A stretch of 64,000 bases of DNA from Solobacterium sp. (GCA_015256455.1 JABZMB010000001.1:1-64000), one strand, 5' to 3'. Counted from the first letter of the stretch, positions 34,341-43,755 are shown. Numbers and translations are program-made. Notes: generated by a model not told the origin, from the sequence alone.

Positions 34341-34415
34341 ATGAGAAAAACAATATATAAACGCATCTTATTCTTAGAAAAGCTATTTAACAAAATAGAA
34401 AACAAAAGTAATTAA
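34341..34415 (+). CDS. Possible 24-residue basic peptide
   Basis: A short frame begins at an ATG with GGGAG about 9 bases upstream and encodes MRKTIYKRILFLEKLF, then NKIENKSN. It is basic and amphipathic and matches nothing I know. A long terminator stem lies about 50 bases downstream. The ribosome site and terminator support expression, and the peptide may serve the divergent RNA or be a toxin-like peptide, but it could equally be a chance frame. Confidence 0.35.
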   Translation: MRKTIYKRILFLEKLFNKIENKSN

Positions 34416-34462
34416 AAAGATTCTACTAAAGAATTAAATATATACATAAGAACAAGATGAAC

Positions 34463-34507
34463 AAAGGAAGATATCTAGACTAGTTTTAGTCAGGTATCTT
34501 CCTTTTT
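34463..34507. terminator. Long-stem terminator between the small peptide and AAA+ genes
   Basis: AAAGGAAGATA and TATCTTCCTTT pair (11 base pairs), enclosing an inner GACTAGTTTTAGTC-type hairpin. The T run is stronger on the plus strand. It also lies just past the stop codon of the leftward AAA+ gene. Confidence 0.75.
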
Positions 34508-34531
34508 ATAAGAATAATAATATTAAAATTT

Positions 34532-35857
34532 TCACCATTCACTATTTTTCATATTTGATGCATTTTTTAAATCAGATAGTACTATCGTCCTAAAGTCATC
34601 AAGTGTAATTTCATTTAAGTTTGGACTAAGACGGTTAGCTCGCATCTTAATAACCTTTTCAAAATAATTTCTAACATCACGCCCATTTGCATAATCTTCT
34701 GATCGATTATCATATAAATCTTGGAAATGATGCATTAGATATTCATCACAACTTTCACCCAAAATCAGATTTTGATTCTTACAGTAAAGCAAGAAGATAT
34801 CCTTTAGTTCAGTTGGTGTATAATCTTCAAAGTTAATATACTGATTAAATCTAGATTTCAATCCAGGATTAGATGCAATAAATTCCTTCATTAATTCCGG
34901 ATAACCAGCAACAATAACTATAAAATCATCACGGTGATCTTCCATTGCTTTTAGGATTGTATCAACTGCTTCTTGTCCAAAATCATTCTCACCTTTTCCA
35001 TGAGTCAATGCATATGCTTCATCAATGAATAAAATTCCACCCATTGCTTTATCAATCATTTCCTGTGTCTTGATTGCAGTCTGTCCAACATATCCACCAA
35101 CAAGTCCACCTCTATCAGTTTCAACAAGTTGTCCTTTAGATAATACACCAAGAGATTTATAAATTTTTGCAATTAATCTTGATACAGTAGTTTTACCTGT
35201 TCCAGGATTACCATAGAATACCAAATGTAATGATAAAGAAATATTTTTTTCACCAAATTCCTCTGCCTTTTTTTGCAGTTGAATTAAACGAATCATTTGA
35301 TCAACTTCTTCTTTTACCCCATTCAATCCAATTAGTGAATGCAGTTTGTCTAAAAGTTCCTCTAATGTTTCTTCTGGTTCATCAATATTTTCTTCTTGTT
35401 GTTCAATTTCTTTTGCATGCTCTGTATTTTCTTTGACGTCTATTTTCTTTTTACTCTGCACCACAGATGTATCTGATTCAACTTTACTAAAACTATTTAT
35501 TTGTAATAAAGCATCTCTACATTTCTTTTGGTCAATATCTTCCCTATCAAATTTACTGAATAAGTAATATTTCCCTAAAACGGTAAAGAATGATATTTCA
35601 TCAGCTACTATAGTCGATGTAATATCAACATGTTTAAACATCATTGGAATAAAGAAATTTTTATCTAAATCTTTCCACTTATCAGTATTATATTTCTTCC
35701 GAATATAAATATTACAAAACTCAGAAAATCTCTCCTCAGCATTTTCTTTTGAAATACATTTTATGAATCTGTAGATATCATTCACAAATAGGTCTTGAAG
35801 ACTTGTATTACAAGACACAAGCACTTTTGAATAAGCATTTTTCACGTCAATATCCAT
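34532..35857 (-). CDS. CbbX/SpoVK-like AAA+ ATPase with unknown N-terminal domain
   Basis: The 441-residue protein carries a C-terminal AAA+ module of the CbxX/CfqX (SpoVK) type: LIGLNGVKEEVDQMIRL, Walker A FYGNPGTGKTT, pore-region GGLVGGYVGQTA, Walker B ILFIDEAYAL, and an arginine finger in NPGLKSRF. The first 130 residues are helical and of unknown type, joined by an acidic linker (about residues 145-175). Such ATPases remodel protein partners. It follows two unknown genes by 16 bases and 1 base, so the three form a cassette. The partner is likely one of those products; that is inference. Confidence 0.85.
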   Translation of the reverse strand: MDIDVKNAYSKVLVSCNTSLQDLFVNDIYRFIKCISKENAEERFSEFCNIYIRKKYNTDKWKDLDKNFFIPMMFKHVDITSTIVADEISFFTVLGKYYLFSKFDREDIDQKKCRDALLQINSFSKVESDTSVVQSKKKIDVKENTEHAKEIEQQEENIDEPEETLEELLDKLHSLIGLNGVKEEVDQMIRLIQLQKKAEEFGEKNISLSLHLVFYGNPGTGKTTVSRLIAKIYKSLGVLSKGQLVETDRGGLVGGYVGQTAIKTQEMIDKAMGGILFIDEAYALTHGKGENDFGQEAVDTILKAMEDHRDDFIVIVAGYPELMKEFIASNPGLKSRFNQYINFEDYTPTELKDIFLLYCKNQNLILGESCDEYLMHHFQDLYDNRSEDYANGRDVRNYFEKVIKMRANRLSPNLNEITLDDFRTIVLSDLKNASNMKNSEW

Positions 35858-35873
35858 GCAAAGTTATGCCTTT

Positions 35874-36899
35874 CTATACCGCAAGCCCCATCTGCTTCAT
35901 TGTCTCTTGGTATGTCTCAACAAATTCTTCTTGTTCCGACGCTTCTGGGACTTCCTTTATTGTTTTTTCAATTTCATCTACCAAGCTTTGATTAATACTT
36001 GCTTGGACTTCTGTAAGTACTTCCTGGTTATCCAATAGTTGAATTAATTTTTGATTATCTGAAACATCTTCAACCATGCTCTTTGCTTGATCATATAGAC
36101 TGATATAATATATATCAGTTTCTTCTGTTGATAAATTTAAGTCAAAAATACCATGATCTTGAATCTTCTTAATAAACTCTGGTGACGTTAATTTATCAAA
36201 TGCACTCATCCAGTTACTGTGAGATGAATGCCATACATCTCCATCCGCAATCGCTTCTTTATTATTAAAATAATAGAGCTCATCAAAATATCTCAGTGAT
36301 ACAGATAACATTGAAGCTAGTGAATATATAGAAAAAATTAAACCTTCTGGCTCAGTAGATAGATCCTTAGTAAACACTTCTATCAACATACATAGAACAT
36401 TGTACTCATCATCAACCAACTTTCTCATTTGTTCTTCTGTATAATATTTCCTAGTTTTTCTACAGTCTAGCATGTTACGATACTCAGCAATAACTTTTTT
36501 AAATTCAAAGTCTGTTTGTATTTCATGTTCTTGCTTCACAACATTCATTAATTGATTTATTTGTCCACTGAGTTTCTCAAGTTTTGCATACATAATTGCA
36601 AAACCAATACATGTAGCACATAGATTTAAACTACTCATAATTGCTGTTAGATTTTGAAGCTTAGCAATATTATTTATTTTAACTATATTACTATCCAATA
36701 GATTTTTATTTTTGGTGAGCAGTTCAATAATTTTGGAGGCTGTATCTTTTGTCTCCTCTTTTGTACTATTTTTTAAAGTTATTCTTATAAATTCCTTATA
36801 CTTTTTCTTAGCATTTCGTTGAACAATTTCAAGAACATTATTTTGATCGAAATATTTTAATATTTCCTTACTAGTATTCACAACTATTTCTTTAGCCAT
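35874..36899 (-). CDS. Unknown helical protein with a possible membrane segment, 341 residues
   Basis: No family is recognised. The product looks mostly helical. A hydrophobic stretch at about residues 82-105 (LTAIMSSLNLCATCIGFAIM) is followed by a coiled-coil-like KLEKLSGQINQLMNVV, which could place it at the membrane. The remainder is acidic and includes a SIYSLASMLSVSLRYFDELY segment and a Glu-rich end. GAAGGAG overlaps the end of the upstream gene, one base away. It lies in the middle of a cassette with the AAA+ ATPase and may be its substrate or effector. Confidence 0.6.
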   Translation of the reverse strand: MAKEIVVNTSKEILKYFDQNNVLEIVQRNAKKKYKEFIRITLKNSTKEETKDTASKIIELLTKNKNLLDSNIVKINNIAKLQNLTAIMSSLNLCATCIGFAIMYAKLEKLSGQINQLMNVVKQEHEIQTDFEFKKVIAEYRNMLDCRKTRKYYTEEQMRKLVDDEYNVLCMLIEVFTKDLSTEPEGLIFSIYSLASMLSVSLRYFDELYYFNNKEAIADGDVWHSSHSNWMSAFDKLTSPEFIKKIQDHGIFDLNLSTEETDIYYISLYDQAKSMVEDVSDNQKLIQLLDNQEVLTEVQASINQSLVDEIEKTIKEVPEASEQEEFVETYQETMKQMGLAV

Positions 36900-36900
36900 A

Positions 36901-37536
36901 CTATTGTTCTCCTTCTACTTGATTATCTTTTATAAAACAATACATTATCATTGTAATAATAAATGTCCCCGTATCTAAGCCATATAAATCTTCGATATCA
37001 AATTGCTTTTTCTTAAACATAATTGTGCTAGATTTCTCTTCTTTCATACATGCAATCATTTTTTCAAGAGAAATAAAATTTGCTGAATAATCAAAATCAT
37101 CAATTACTTCATTATTACTATCAATAACAGAAGAGTATAAACACATCATAACTCTTGAATAATCTACTAATTGTCTCATTGTAATGCTTCTAGTTCTTCT
37201 GATTTCCATTGCATAGTTATAATATTTTCTAGATCTAGGAAGCGGTAAAGGTGCCTCATTCTTTTTTGTGACATGTTCTCTAGCAATATATTTCCCTACC
37301 AATGCATCCCAACTTGATAAGTATTGTTTGATAATCAACTCAAAATTACTACCTGTTTTTAGTGATAATTTTTCAAAATAATCATTTATCTTTTCAGAAA
37401 AAGCATTTAATGAGATTTCCTCGTCATTTAAAAAAGAAAATTTCAAATATTCTCCTAAGATTTTTGCTTTTAGTTCTCCATACCAAGTTCTACTAAGTGT
37501 GCCAATTGATTCTTTAATAAATTCTGTTGATTCCAT
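36901..37536 (-). CDS. Unknown protein of the AAA+ cassette, 211 residues
   Basis: No family is recognised. The N-terminal part is helical and charged (ESTEFIKESIGTLSRTWYG, FSEKINDYFEKLSLKTG). A YYNYAMEIRRTRSITMRQL segment sits in the middle, and a hydrophobic TFIITMIMYCFIK stretch near the C-terminus may touch the membrane. The ATG at 37536 has a GGGAG site; an ATG ten codons upstream does not. It is the first gene of the leftward cassette and is more AT-rich than the core genes. Confidence 0.6.
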   Translation of the reverse strand: MESTEFIKESIGTLSRTWYGELKAKILGEYLKFSFLNDEEISLNAFSEKINDYFEKLSLKTGSNFELIIKQYLSSWDALVGKYIAREHVTKKNEAPLPLPRSRKYYNYAMEIRRTRSITMRQLVDYSRVMMCLYSSVIDSNNEVIDDFDYSANFISLEKMIACMKEEKSSTIMFKKKQFDIEDLYGLDTGTFIITMIMYCFIKDNQVEGEQ

Positions 37537-37681
37537 TATTTTCTCCCCTATATAGATTTCAATCATATTTTGTGCTTTTTATTGTATAGACTTCATAAAT
37601 GATTTTATTAAGCACATGAAAGAACATTAATAATAGACTTAGAATGATTTTAAATTAAGATAATTTAAATCTATCTTTCAT

Positions 37682-38068
37682 CTACATTACTTCTTTAATA
37701 TATTCGACTATTGCTAAATCAGCTGGAAGCCACTTTACTGAATCAAGTTGTTCCTTATTTAACCATTTTGAGTCTTCCGCTTCTTTTAGTGTTAAATTAC
37801 CAGATAATATACTGCAAAAATAGCAACTCATCGATAAATGAAATTTTGGATAATCAAATTCAACTGTATCAATATAGTTATTGATTTTTATATTGATATC
37901 CAGTTCCTCTTTGATTTCTCTCACCAATGCATCTTCTGGTGTTTCCCCTTCTTTAATCTTTCCTCCAGGAAACTCCCAAAAACCTTTATAATCCCCATAT
38001 CCTCTTGCAGTTGCGAGTACTTTATCTTTATCACGTATTACTGCAGCCACTACATTTATTGTTTTCAT
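37682..38068 (-). CDS. NUDIX hydrolase, MutT-like
   Basis: The 128-residue enzyme has the NUDIX box: the segment from GKIKEGETPEDALV to REIKEELDI holds the catalytic Glu residues of GxxxxxEx7REUxEExGU. WEFPGG just before it is typical of MutT and (d)CTP-type pyrophosphohydrolases. It would hydrolyse a nucleoside triphosphate, perhaps an oxidised one. It starts 4 bases after the DUF2075 helicase stop codon with only a weak ribosome site, so it is coupled to the nuclease-helicase gene. That pairing suggests a role beyond plain nucleotide sanitation; this is inference. Confidence 0.9.
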   Translation of the reverse strand: MKTINVVAAVIRDKDKVLATARGYGDYKGFWEFPGGKIKEGETPEDALVREIKEELDINIKINNYIDTVEFDYPKFHLSMSCYFCSILSGNLTLKEAEDSKWLNKEQLDSVKWLPADLAIVEYIKEVM

Positions 38069-38072
38069 AACT

Positions 38073-40211
38073 TTAAATCTCTTCGATTCCTAAACTTCTT
38101 AAATACTTGTAAGTACCATCATAATATTCTGGTAATCGTGTACTATCTTCCCAATAACCATTAGGATTCTTGTTACCGTTACCTTCTGGTACGCAAATAA
38201 CCATGCCAACTCTAGCACGAGTAAGAAGTACTCTATACGCATTCAACATATATTTAATACGCTCCGAACTTGATATTGTGTTCGGCAATATTTCTTTCCA
38301 TGCTGTTTTTCCATTAAATCGATAAAAATGCCATTTACCGTTTTCATAACGCATGTCTGCATCCCACAGTAAACAAGTATAATCTAACTCTAATCCTTGA
38401 ACCTGAATTTCAGTTGCTGCATCTTCTAAATAATTAGAAGATCTAGTATCTTGTTTATCTTCAAGGAACCAATGGACTGCATCCTCATCTCCAGATGGTA
38501 ATACATGTATACCTAATGGTTTATATCTTGCGGATTCTTTACTAATCAGAACACCTGTTCTCTCTGTTCCTCTCACTTTATCTTGAAGCCATCTCTTAGC
38601 TTTCTCCATATCTCTTGTTAAAACAATCGGATATTTATCTTTTATCTCTGCAAAGATGGAAGATGCACTATCATTAATATCTAATAATGCATGTACAAAA
38701 GCAGATAACTTTTCTGCCCTATAAGAACGTAAGGAGACTCCTAAATGCAAACTATTAGAGTAAGTGACATTAGGGTTATATTTCAGCAGTTCATTAACTT
38801 GTCCTTCTGCATATTCTGCTTCTGTTAATTTCGGAGAAATGTATACTTTCCAATGAGTAAAGGTTGTATTCAATGATTTAATCCATTCGGAAATACCTGC
38901 TTCACCTGTATTGATTTCTTGACCTCCACCTACTAGACATACGATAGTTGCCCAGTCTTCACGTTGATCAAGTGACCATATTAGAAATGATGCTTCAGAC
39001 ATAGGAAAATTAGGGACTTTAAGCTTATTTCCGTATGTTCCTCCTCGTTTCAGATAATTTGCTAATCTTTCATGCGTCCACGATCTTTGTGCTTCATCAA
39101 AAATTGCAACATGTTCAACTTCACCATATCCTGCATCTTGCATCTTTACTGCTTTTTCTTTATCAATTTCTAATACACCATTTTCAACGGGATTTTTAAT
39201 CTTTGCAAGCATGGTATCTCTATATCTATGAATGATTTGTATAAATTTACTTACCTCTCGTTTGGAGTCAGACTTATTCTTCTTTTCACCTCTCGATTTA
39301 CACTTTGTATAATTATCAAGAGCTAAAGCCTCATTCAATACTGCAACTAGAGGTCCGTTTCCGGAAAGATATATCGCACCTTCATCTAAAATCGGCGCAT
39401 CAGTTCCTTGATATGTCTGTTTTACTGCAACATCTAAGCCTACCAATGTTTTTCCAGCACCAGGAACTCCAGTCACAAAGCAAATACTCTTCTCACCATT
39501 TTCCTTACTACGTTTAATAACTTCAAGAATATACGCAATCGTAGTATCCGTCATAACCTTATCAGCTTCATGTCTTGTAATATCCTCTACCGAATGGCTT
39601 TCGTAGAGTGTTCTGGCTGCTTCGATAATTGTTGGTGTTGGCGCATAGGGGCTGATAGTCCAGTTACTATCTATATCTTCTTCATCTGGATATATATTAA
39701 TAACCATACGAATTAGTTCCTGAATTCCTCCTTTACCTGTCACAAGTGGATTGAGAACTTTATCGTTGTATACCGATTTCTGAATGATCGAGGATTGTTT
39801 TTGATATTTGGTTGCAATTAGAATAGGTACTATCACTTTTGACTCACTAAACTTATGAAAGTTCCTTAAATCCAAAGCATAGTCAAGAACTTGATCAATA
39901 TCATTTTCTACAATTTTTGATTCGCCCACCTTAAATTCCAAACAAAAAATAATTCCTCTTAAAAGTAGAACTACATCAATTCTTTTTCCAAGTCTTGGAA
40001 TATCATACTCAAAAATAATTTTCCCATTTGAATACTTCCATGGTAATAACTCTTTTTGAAGAATCTCAACCTCATTAATCCAAGCTTCTCTAGTTGTAGT
40101 AAGTGCATCACCATGGTAGCCTTCACATAAGTTACCAAAGATTGCATCACGCTCTTTACTCAGGAATTCACTCAAATTATTCTCATATAAACATCGTGGA
40201 TTCTTATTCAT
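38073..40211 (-). CDS. PD-(D/E)XK nuclease fused to DUF2075 helicase domain
   Basis: The 712-residue protein has an N-terminal restriction-nuclease-like domain (about residues 30-190), with the aspartate in GKRIDVVLLL and the E-x-K pair in FCLEFKVGES. The rest is the DUF2075 P-loop ATPase/helicase domain: Walker A VTGVPGAGKTLVG (about 243-255), Walker B VAIFDEAQRSW, and a late motif in AYRVLLTRARVGMVICVP typical of superfamily 1 helicases. AAGGGG precedes the ATG. Nuclease-DUF2075 fusions are often found near defence genes. It would act on DNA or RNA in the cytoplasm, target unknown. Confidence 0.82.
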   Translation of the reverse strand: MNKNPRCLYENNLSEFLSKERDAIFGNLCEGYHGDALTTTREAWINEVEILQKELLPWKYSNGKIIFEYDIPRLGKRIDVVLLLRGIIFCLEFKVGESKIVENDIDQVLDYALDLRNFHKFSESKVIVPILIATKYQKQSSIIQKSVYNDKVLNPLVTGKGGIQELIRMVINIYPDEEDIDSNWTISPYAPTPTIIEAARTLYESHSVEDITRHEADKVMTDTTIAYILEVIKRSKENGEKSICFVTGVPGAGKTLVGLDVAVKQTYQGTDAPILDEGAIYLSGNGPLVAVLNEALALDNYTKCKSRGEKKNKSDSKREVSKFIQIIHRYRDTMLAKIKNPVENGVLEIDKEKAVKMQDAGYGEVEHVAIFDEAQRSWTHERLANYLKRGGTYGNKLKVPNFPMSEASFLIWSLDQREDWATIVCLVGGGQEINTGEAGISEWIKSLNTTFTHWKVYISPKLTEAEYAEGQVNELLKYNPNVTYSNSLHLGVSLRSYRAEKLSAFVHALLDINDSASSIFAEIKDKYPIVLTRDMEKAKRWLQDKVRGTERTGVLISKESARYKPLGIHVLPSGDEDAVHWFLEDKQDTRSSNYLEDAATEIQVQGLELDYTCLLWDADMRYENGKWHFYRFNGKTAWKEILPNTISSSERIKYMLNAYRVLLTRARVGMVICVPEGNGNKNPNGYWEDSTRLPEYYDGTYKYLRSLGIEEI

Positions 40212-40380
40212 AATTATTAAATCCCCTTACCCTTATTGAATATATTGTATCATTTTGTTTCACATTTTCCTCAGTTTTATGATATTCATTTCTTTATTTA
40301 TCTCTAAAATATTGCATGCTTCCCTAATATTCATATTATCTGCATATTTTAACTTATTTTATATTATTATAACTTTTATG

Positions 40381-40402
40381 ATGTTAATATAATATATAAC
40401 AT
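40381..40402. promoter_or_regulatory. Palindrome upstream of the AbiE-like pair
   Basis: ATGTTA and TAACAT flank a 10-base AT spacer containing TATAAT, a likely -10 box. AbiE antitoxins repress their own promoter by binding inverted repeats, so this is a candidate site. Confidence 0.45.
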
Positions 40403-40423
40403 AGTTAATAAGGAGATAGAGTA

Positions 40424-41371
40424 ATGAATGCTTTAGATATACTTGGTCTTACAATCAATTTAAAAAAATGGAATAAAGAGAAACAACTACCTTTATTCAT
40501 TTTAAATGATTATCTTATTCAGAAAGCTATCATCAATGATATTGAATGCTTGTCTTTAACCCCAAAGGGAGATATACCAACTCTACCTGCATTTAAGAAG
40601 CAACTAAGTATCATAAGGGAAATAGAAAATGTACCTATCTTTCTACAATTAAATGCCATCTCTTCATTCAGAAAACGAAATCTTCTCGAAAATAAAATTC
40701 CATTTATTCTAAAGGATAAAATGGCTTATTTACCTTTCATGACAACTTATTTAACAAATACACAGTATGAAGATAAAAGCATTGAAAAAATATCTTTAGC
40801 CACTCAATTATTATTTACGTGGATTTTGTATCAAAATACAAATAAGTATTATGTAAGTGATGCAGTTAAATCACTTGGTTTTTCAAACATGACACTTACA
40901 AGAGCATATCGCCAACTATGTACAACAGAACTATTTAAAGAACATAAGGACGGCAGGAAAATTTTTCTAACAACAAGCCTATCTAAAGTAGATTTATTCA
41001 ATAAAATGAAAGCTTACCTGCAGCCAACATTTTATTCACAAGGATATATCTTAAAAAAAGAAATTACTAAAGATATGATTCTAGCTGGTGAGTTTGCATT
41101 TAGCCAACACACTCACCTCAATCCACCTAAGCTTAAGACATATGCTATCGAAAAGAAGCATAGCAAGAACATAAAATTACAGAGAGAATGTTATTCATAT
41201 GATGAACAAGTCGAGTTACAAATATGGAAATACAATCCCCTGCTCTTTAGTCCAAACCCAAAAAACATCGATGTTATTTCTTTGATTCTATCTTTACTGG
41301 GAAAAGAGGACGAGCGATTGGATATCGAAATCGAGAACTTACTAAAGAAAATATTTAAGGAGACGTTTTAA
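40424..41371 (+). CDS. AbiEi-like antitoxin/regulator with winged helix
   Basis: The 315-residue protein has no clear enzyme motif. A winged-helix segment lies near residues 125-185: ATQLLFTWILYQNTNKYY, then VSDAVKSLGFSNMTLTRAYR and a basic wing. It is followed after 6 bases by an AbiEii-like nucleotidyltransferase gene, the order of type IV AbiE toxin-antitoxin systems. A palindrome sits over the promoter. AAGGAG precedes the ATG. The antitoxin role rests mainly on the neighbour and the DNA-binding domain; direct similarity to AbiEi is not obvious by eye. Confidence 0.6.
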   Translation: MNALDILGLTINLKKWNKEKQLPLFILNDYLIQKAIINDIECLSLTPKGDIPTLPAFKKQLSIIREIENVPIFLQLNAISSFRKRNLLENKIPFILKDKMAYLPFMTTYLTNTQYEDKSIEKISLATQLLFTWILYQNTNKYYVSDAVKSLGFSNMTLTRAYRQLCTTELFKEHKDGRKIFLTTSLSKVDLFNKMKAYLQPTFYSQGYILKKEITKDMILAGEFAFSQHTHLNPPKLKTYAIEKKHSKNIKLQRECYSYDEQVELQIWKYNPLLFSPNPKNIDVISLILSLLGKEDERLDIEIENLLKKIFKETF

Positions 41372-41377
41372 CATACA

Positions 41378-42130
41378 ATGATTGGAATTGCATCATTCAA
41401 AGAATATTTTAAAGGTTTTGAAGATCAATATGTCATTATCGGTGGAACCGCATGCGAAATTTTGATGTCAGATAATTCGTTAAATTTCCGTGCAACAAAA
41501 GATATTGATATGGTACTCATTATTGAAACCCTGACAAAAGAATTCTGTGAGATATTTTGGCAATATATCAATGATGCAGGTTACGAACATATAAGCAAAG
41601 CAACCAACAAATCTGAATACTACCGTTTCTCAAACCCAAAATCTCCTGATTACCCTAAGATGATTGAATTATTCTCTAGAAAACAAGATTGGCTTTTATC
41701 ATCCATAAAACATAATATAATACCAATTCATATCGATGACGAAGTATCAAGCCTATCCGCTATTCTATTAGATAATACTTATTACAACTTTCTTACCGAA
41801 GGTATCTCAAAGATTGATGGTATCTCTATCCTTAATGCAGAACACATCATTCCATTTAAAGCCAAAGCATGGATAGACTTAACATATAGAAAAGAACATG
41901 GAGAGCTAATTGATAGTAAAGATATTAAAAAACACAGAAATGATATTATTCGTTTATCTACTTTACTATCACCAAACTTAAATATAACTTTACCAAATAA
42001 AATAAAAGAAGATTTATCATTCTTTATTCAAAAATTAAATGAAGAAGAATTCAGTCTTAAGCAATTGGGTATAAATCATATTTCTAAAGAGAAACTCATC
42101 CAATTTTTAAATCAATTTTATAACTTGTAA
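41378..42130 (+). CDS. AbiEii-like nucleotidyltransferase toxin
   Basis: The 250-residue protein has the DNA-polymerase-beta-type nucleotidyltransferase signature: YVIIGGTACEILM near residue 20 and the metal-binding pair TKDIDMVL around residue 45, then a later ELFSRKQDWLL. The AbiEii/COG group uses these residues to transfer nucleotides and stop growth when the antitoxin is lost. Its ribosome site AAGGAG lies in the end of the preceding gene, so translation is coupled. A conserved C-terminal Lys-rich helix region (IPFKAKAWIDL) fits the family. The target is unknown. Confidence 0.68.
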   Translation: MIGIASFKEYFKGFEDQYVIIGGTACEILMSDNSLNFRATKDIDMVLIIETLTKEFCEIFWQYINDAGYEHISKATNKSEYYRFSNPKSPDYPKMIELFSRKQDWLLSSIKHNIIPIHIDDEVSSLSAILLDNTYYNFLTEGISKIDGISILNAEHIIPFKAKAWIDLTYRKEHGELIDSKDIKKHRNDIIRLSTLLSPNLNITLPNKIKEDLSFFIQKLNEEEFSLKQLGINHISKEKLIQFLNQFYNL

Positions 42131-42161
42131 CGGATTATTCTTAATGTTCTAATAACAATTT

Positions 42162-42189
42162 AAAACCAGCAAAACTATTTGCTGGTTTT
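42162..42189. terminator. Bidirectional terminator between the AbiE-like pair and guaA
   Basis: AAAACCAGCAAA and TTTGCTGGTTTT form a perfect 12-base-pair stem with loop ACTA. It marks the right edge of the accessory island. Confidence 0.9.
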
Positions 42190-42213
42190 AAGTTCTGATT
42201 TTACTTGTTTGAA

Positions 42214-43755
42214 TTATTCCCATTCAATTGTTCCCGGTGGCTTGGATGTGATATCCATGGCTACACGGTTAACATGTTTTACTTCATTTACGATACGTGT
42301 GGAGATCTTATCAAGTACATCGTATGGGATTCTTGCCCAGTCTGCTGTCATGCCATCGATAGATGTAACTGCACGGATAACGACTGTGTAGTCGTATGTA
42401 CGTTGGTCTCCCATAACACCTACAGAGCGGATGTTTGGTAAGCATGTAAAGTATTGCCAGATGTCTCTTTCAAGTCCTGCATTGCGGATTTCCTCACGTA
42501 AGATTAAGTCTGAATCACGAACGATTTCTAACTTCTCTTCTGTGATTTCTCCAAGTACACGGATGCCAAGTCCTGGTCCTGGGAATGGTTGACGCCATAC
42601 CATTTCTTCTGGTAGTCCTAACTCTGTACCTAATGCACGTACTTCATCCTTGAACAACTTGCTTAATGGTTCAATCAGTTTGAAGTTCATATCTTCAGGC
42701 AAGCCACCTACGTTGTGGTGTGACTTGATTGTCTGTGCTGTCTTTGTGCCTGATTCAATAATATCTGTATAAAGTGTTCCTTGTGCTAACCACTTAATAT
42801 CTGTTCCTTGTAAGAGTTTCGCTACTTCATCACGGAATGTGTAGATGAATTCACTACCGATAATCTTACGCTTTTGTTCTGGGTCTGATACACCAGCAAG
42901 CTTATTCAAGAAGCGTTCTCTTGCGTCAATCTTGATGAGGTTGAGTGACATGTTACGTGTGAATGTTTCCATAACACCTTCTGCTTCACCCTTACGTAAA
43001 AGACCGTGGTCAATAAACATGCAGTATAGATTCTTGCCAATTGCCTTATCTAATAAAGCAGCTACTACGGATGAGTCTACACCACCGGATAATGCTAGTA
43101 ATACCTTATCATCGCCAACTTGTGCTCTAATTTCTTCAATCTGTTGGTTTACAAAATCTTTCATTGTCCAGTTGTTTTCAGCCTTGGCAATGTTGAATAC
43201 GAAGTTTCTTAACATATCTAGTCCATACTCAGAGTTACGTACTTCTGGGTGGAACTGTAATGTATAGATCTTCTTTTCATCATTAGCGCTTGCCGCAAAT
43301 GGACATGTATCACTGCTTGCTACGGAATGGAATCCTTCTGCTAGTGTGGATACTTGATCACCATGGCTCATCCATACAATTTGCTTTTCAGGTAAACCAG
43401 CAAATAATGGAGATGTTGTATCAACTGTAATCTCTGTACGACCATATTCCTTCTTATCAGATGGTGTAACGTTACCACCATTCATGAAGTGTGTCATCTG
43501 CATACCATAACAGATACCTAAAATAGGTAAGCCTGATGTGAAGATTGCTGGATCACACTTAGGTGCATCCTTTTCATAAACACTGTTTGGGCCACCAGAG
43601 AAAATAATTCCCTTTACATCTTGCATTGCAACAATTTCTGCAAGTGTCATATCTCCTGGATGAAGTTCACTATAAACTCCAAATTCACGAATGCGTCGTG
43701 CGATTAATTGGTTATATTGACTTCCAAAATCTAAGACGATAATTTTATCTGCCAT
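42214..43755 (-). CDS. guaA: GMP synthase (glutamine-hydrolysing)
   Basis: This enzyme converts XMP to GMP with ATP and glutamine. The 513-residue product has the glutamine amidotransferase domain first (residues 1-195; nucleophile cysteine in ILGICYGMQ, then FHPEV), then the PP-loop ATP pyrophosphatase domain ([16 protein letters not shown]), and the C-terminal dimerisation domain ending in [10 protein letters not shown], the universal GuaA tail. A GGAG site precedes the ATG. It has a clean promoter of its own (43802-43830). No purine riboswitch is seen upstream. Confidence 0.97.
   Translation of the reverse strand: MADKIIVLDFGSQYNQLIARRIREFGVYSELHPGDMTLAEIVAMQDVKGIIFSGGPNSVYEKDAPKCDPAIFTSGLPILGICYGMQMTHFMNGGNVTPSDKKEYGRTEITVDTTSPLFAGLPEKQIVWMSHGDQVSTLAEGFHSVASSDTCPFAASANDEKKIYTLQFHPEVRNSEYGLDMLRNFVFNIAKAENNWTMKDFVNQQIEEIRAQVGDDKVLLALSGGVDSSVVAALLDKAIGKNLYCMFIDHGLLRKGEAEGVMETFTRNMSLNLIKIDARERFLNKLAGVSDPEQKRKIIGSEFIYTFRDEVAKLLQGTDIKWLAQGTLYTDIIESGTKTAQTIKSHHNVGGLPEDMNFKLIEPLSKLFKDEVRALGTELGLPEEMVWRQPFPGPGLGIRVLGEITEEKLEIVRDSDLILREEIRNAGLERDIWQYFTCLPNIRSVGVMGDQRTYDYTVVIRAVTSIDGMTADWARIPYDVLDKISTRIVNEVKHVNRVAMDITSKPPGTIEWE

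Noticed and set aside
33533..42213. Prophage
   Set aside because: No structural, packaging, integrase or lysis genes are present.
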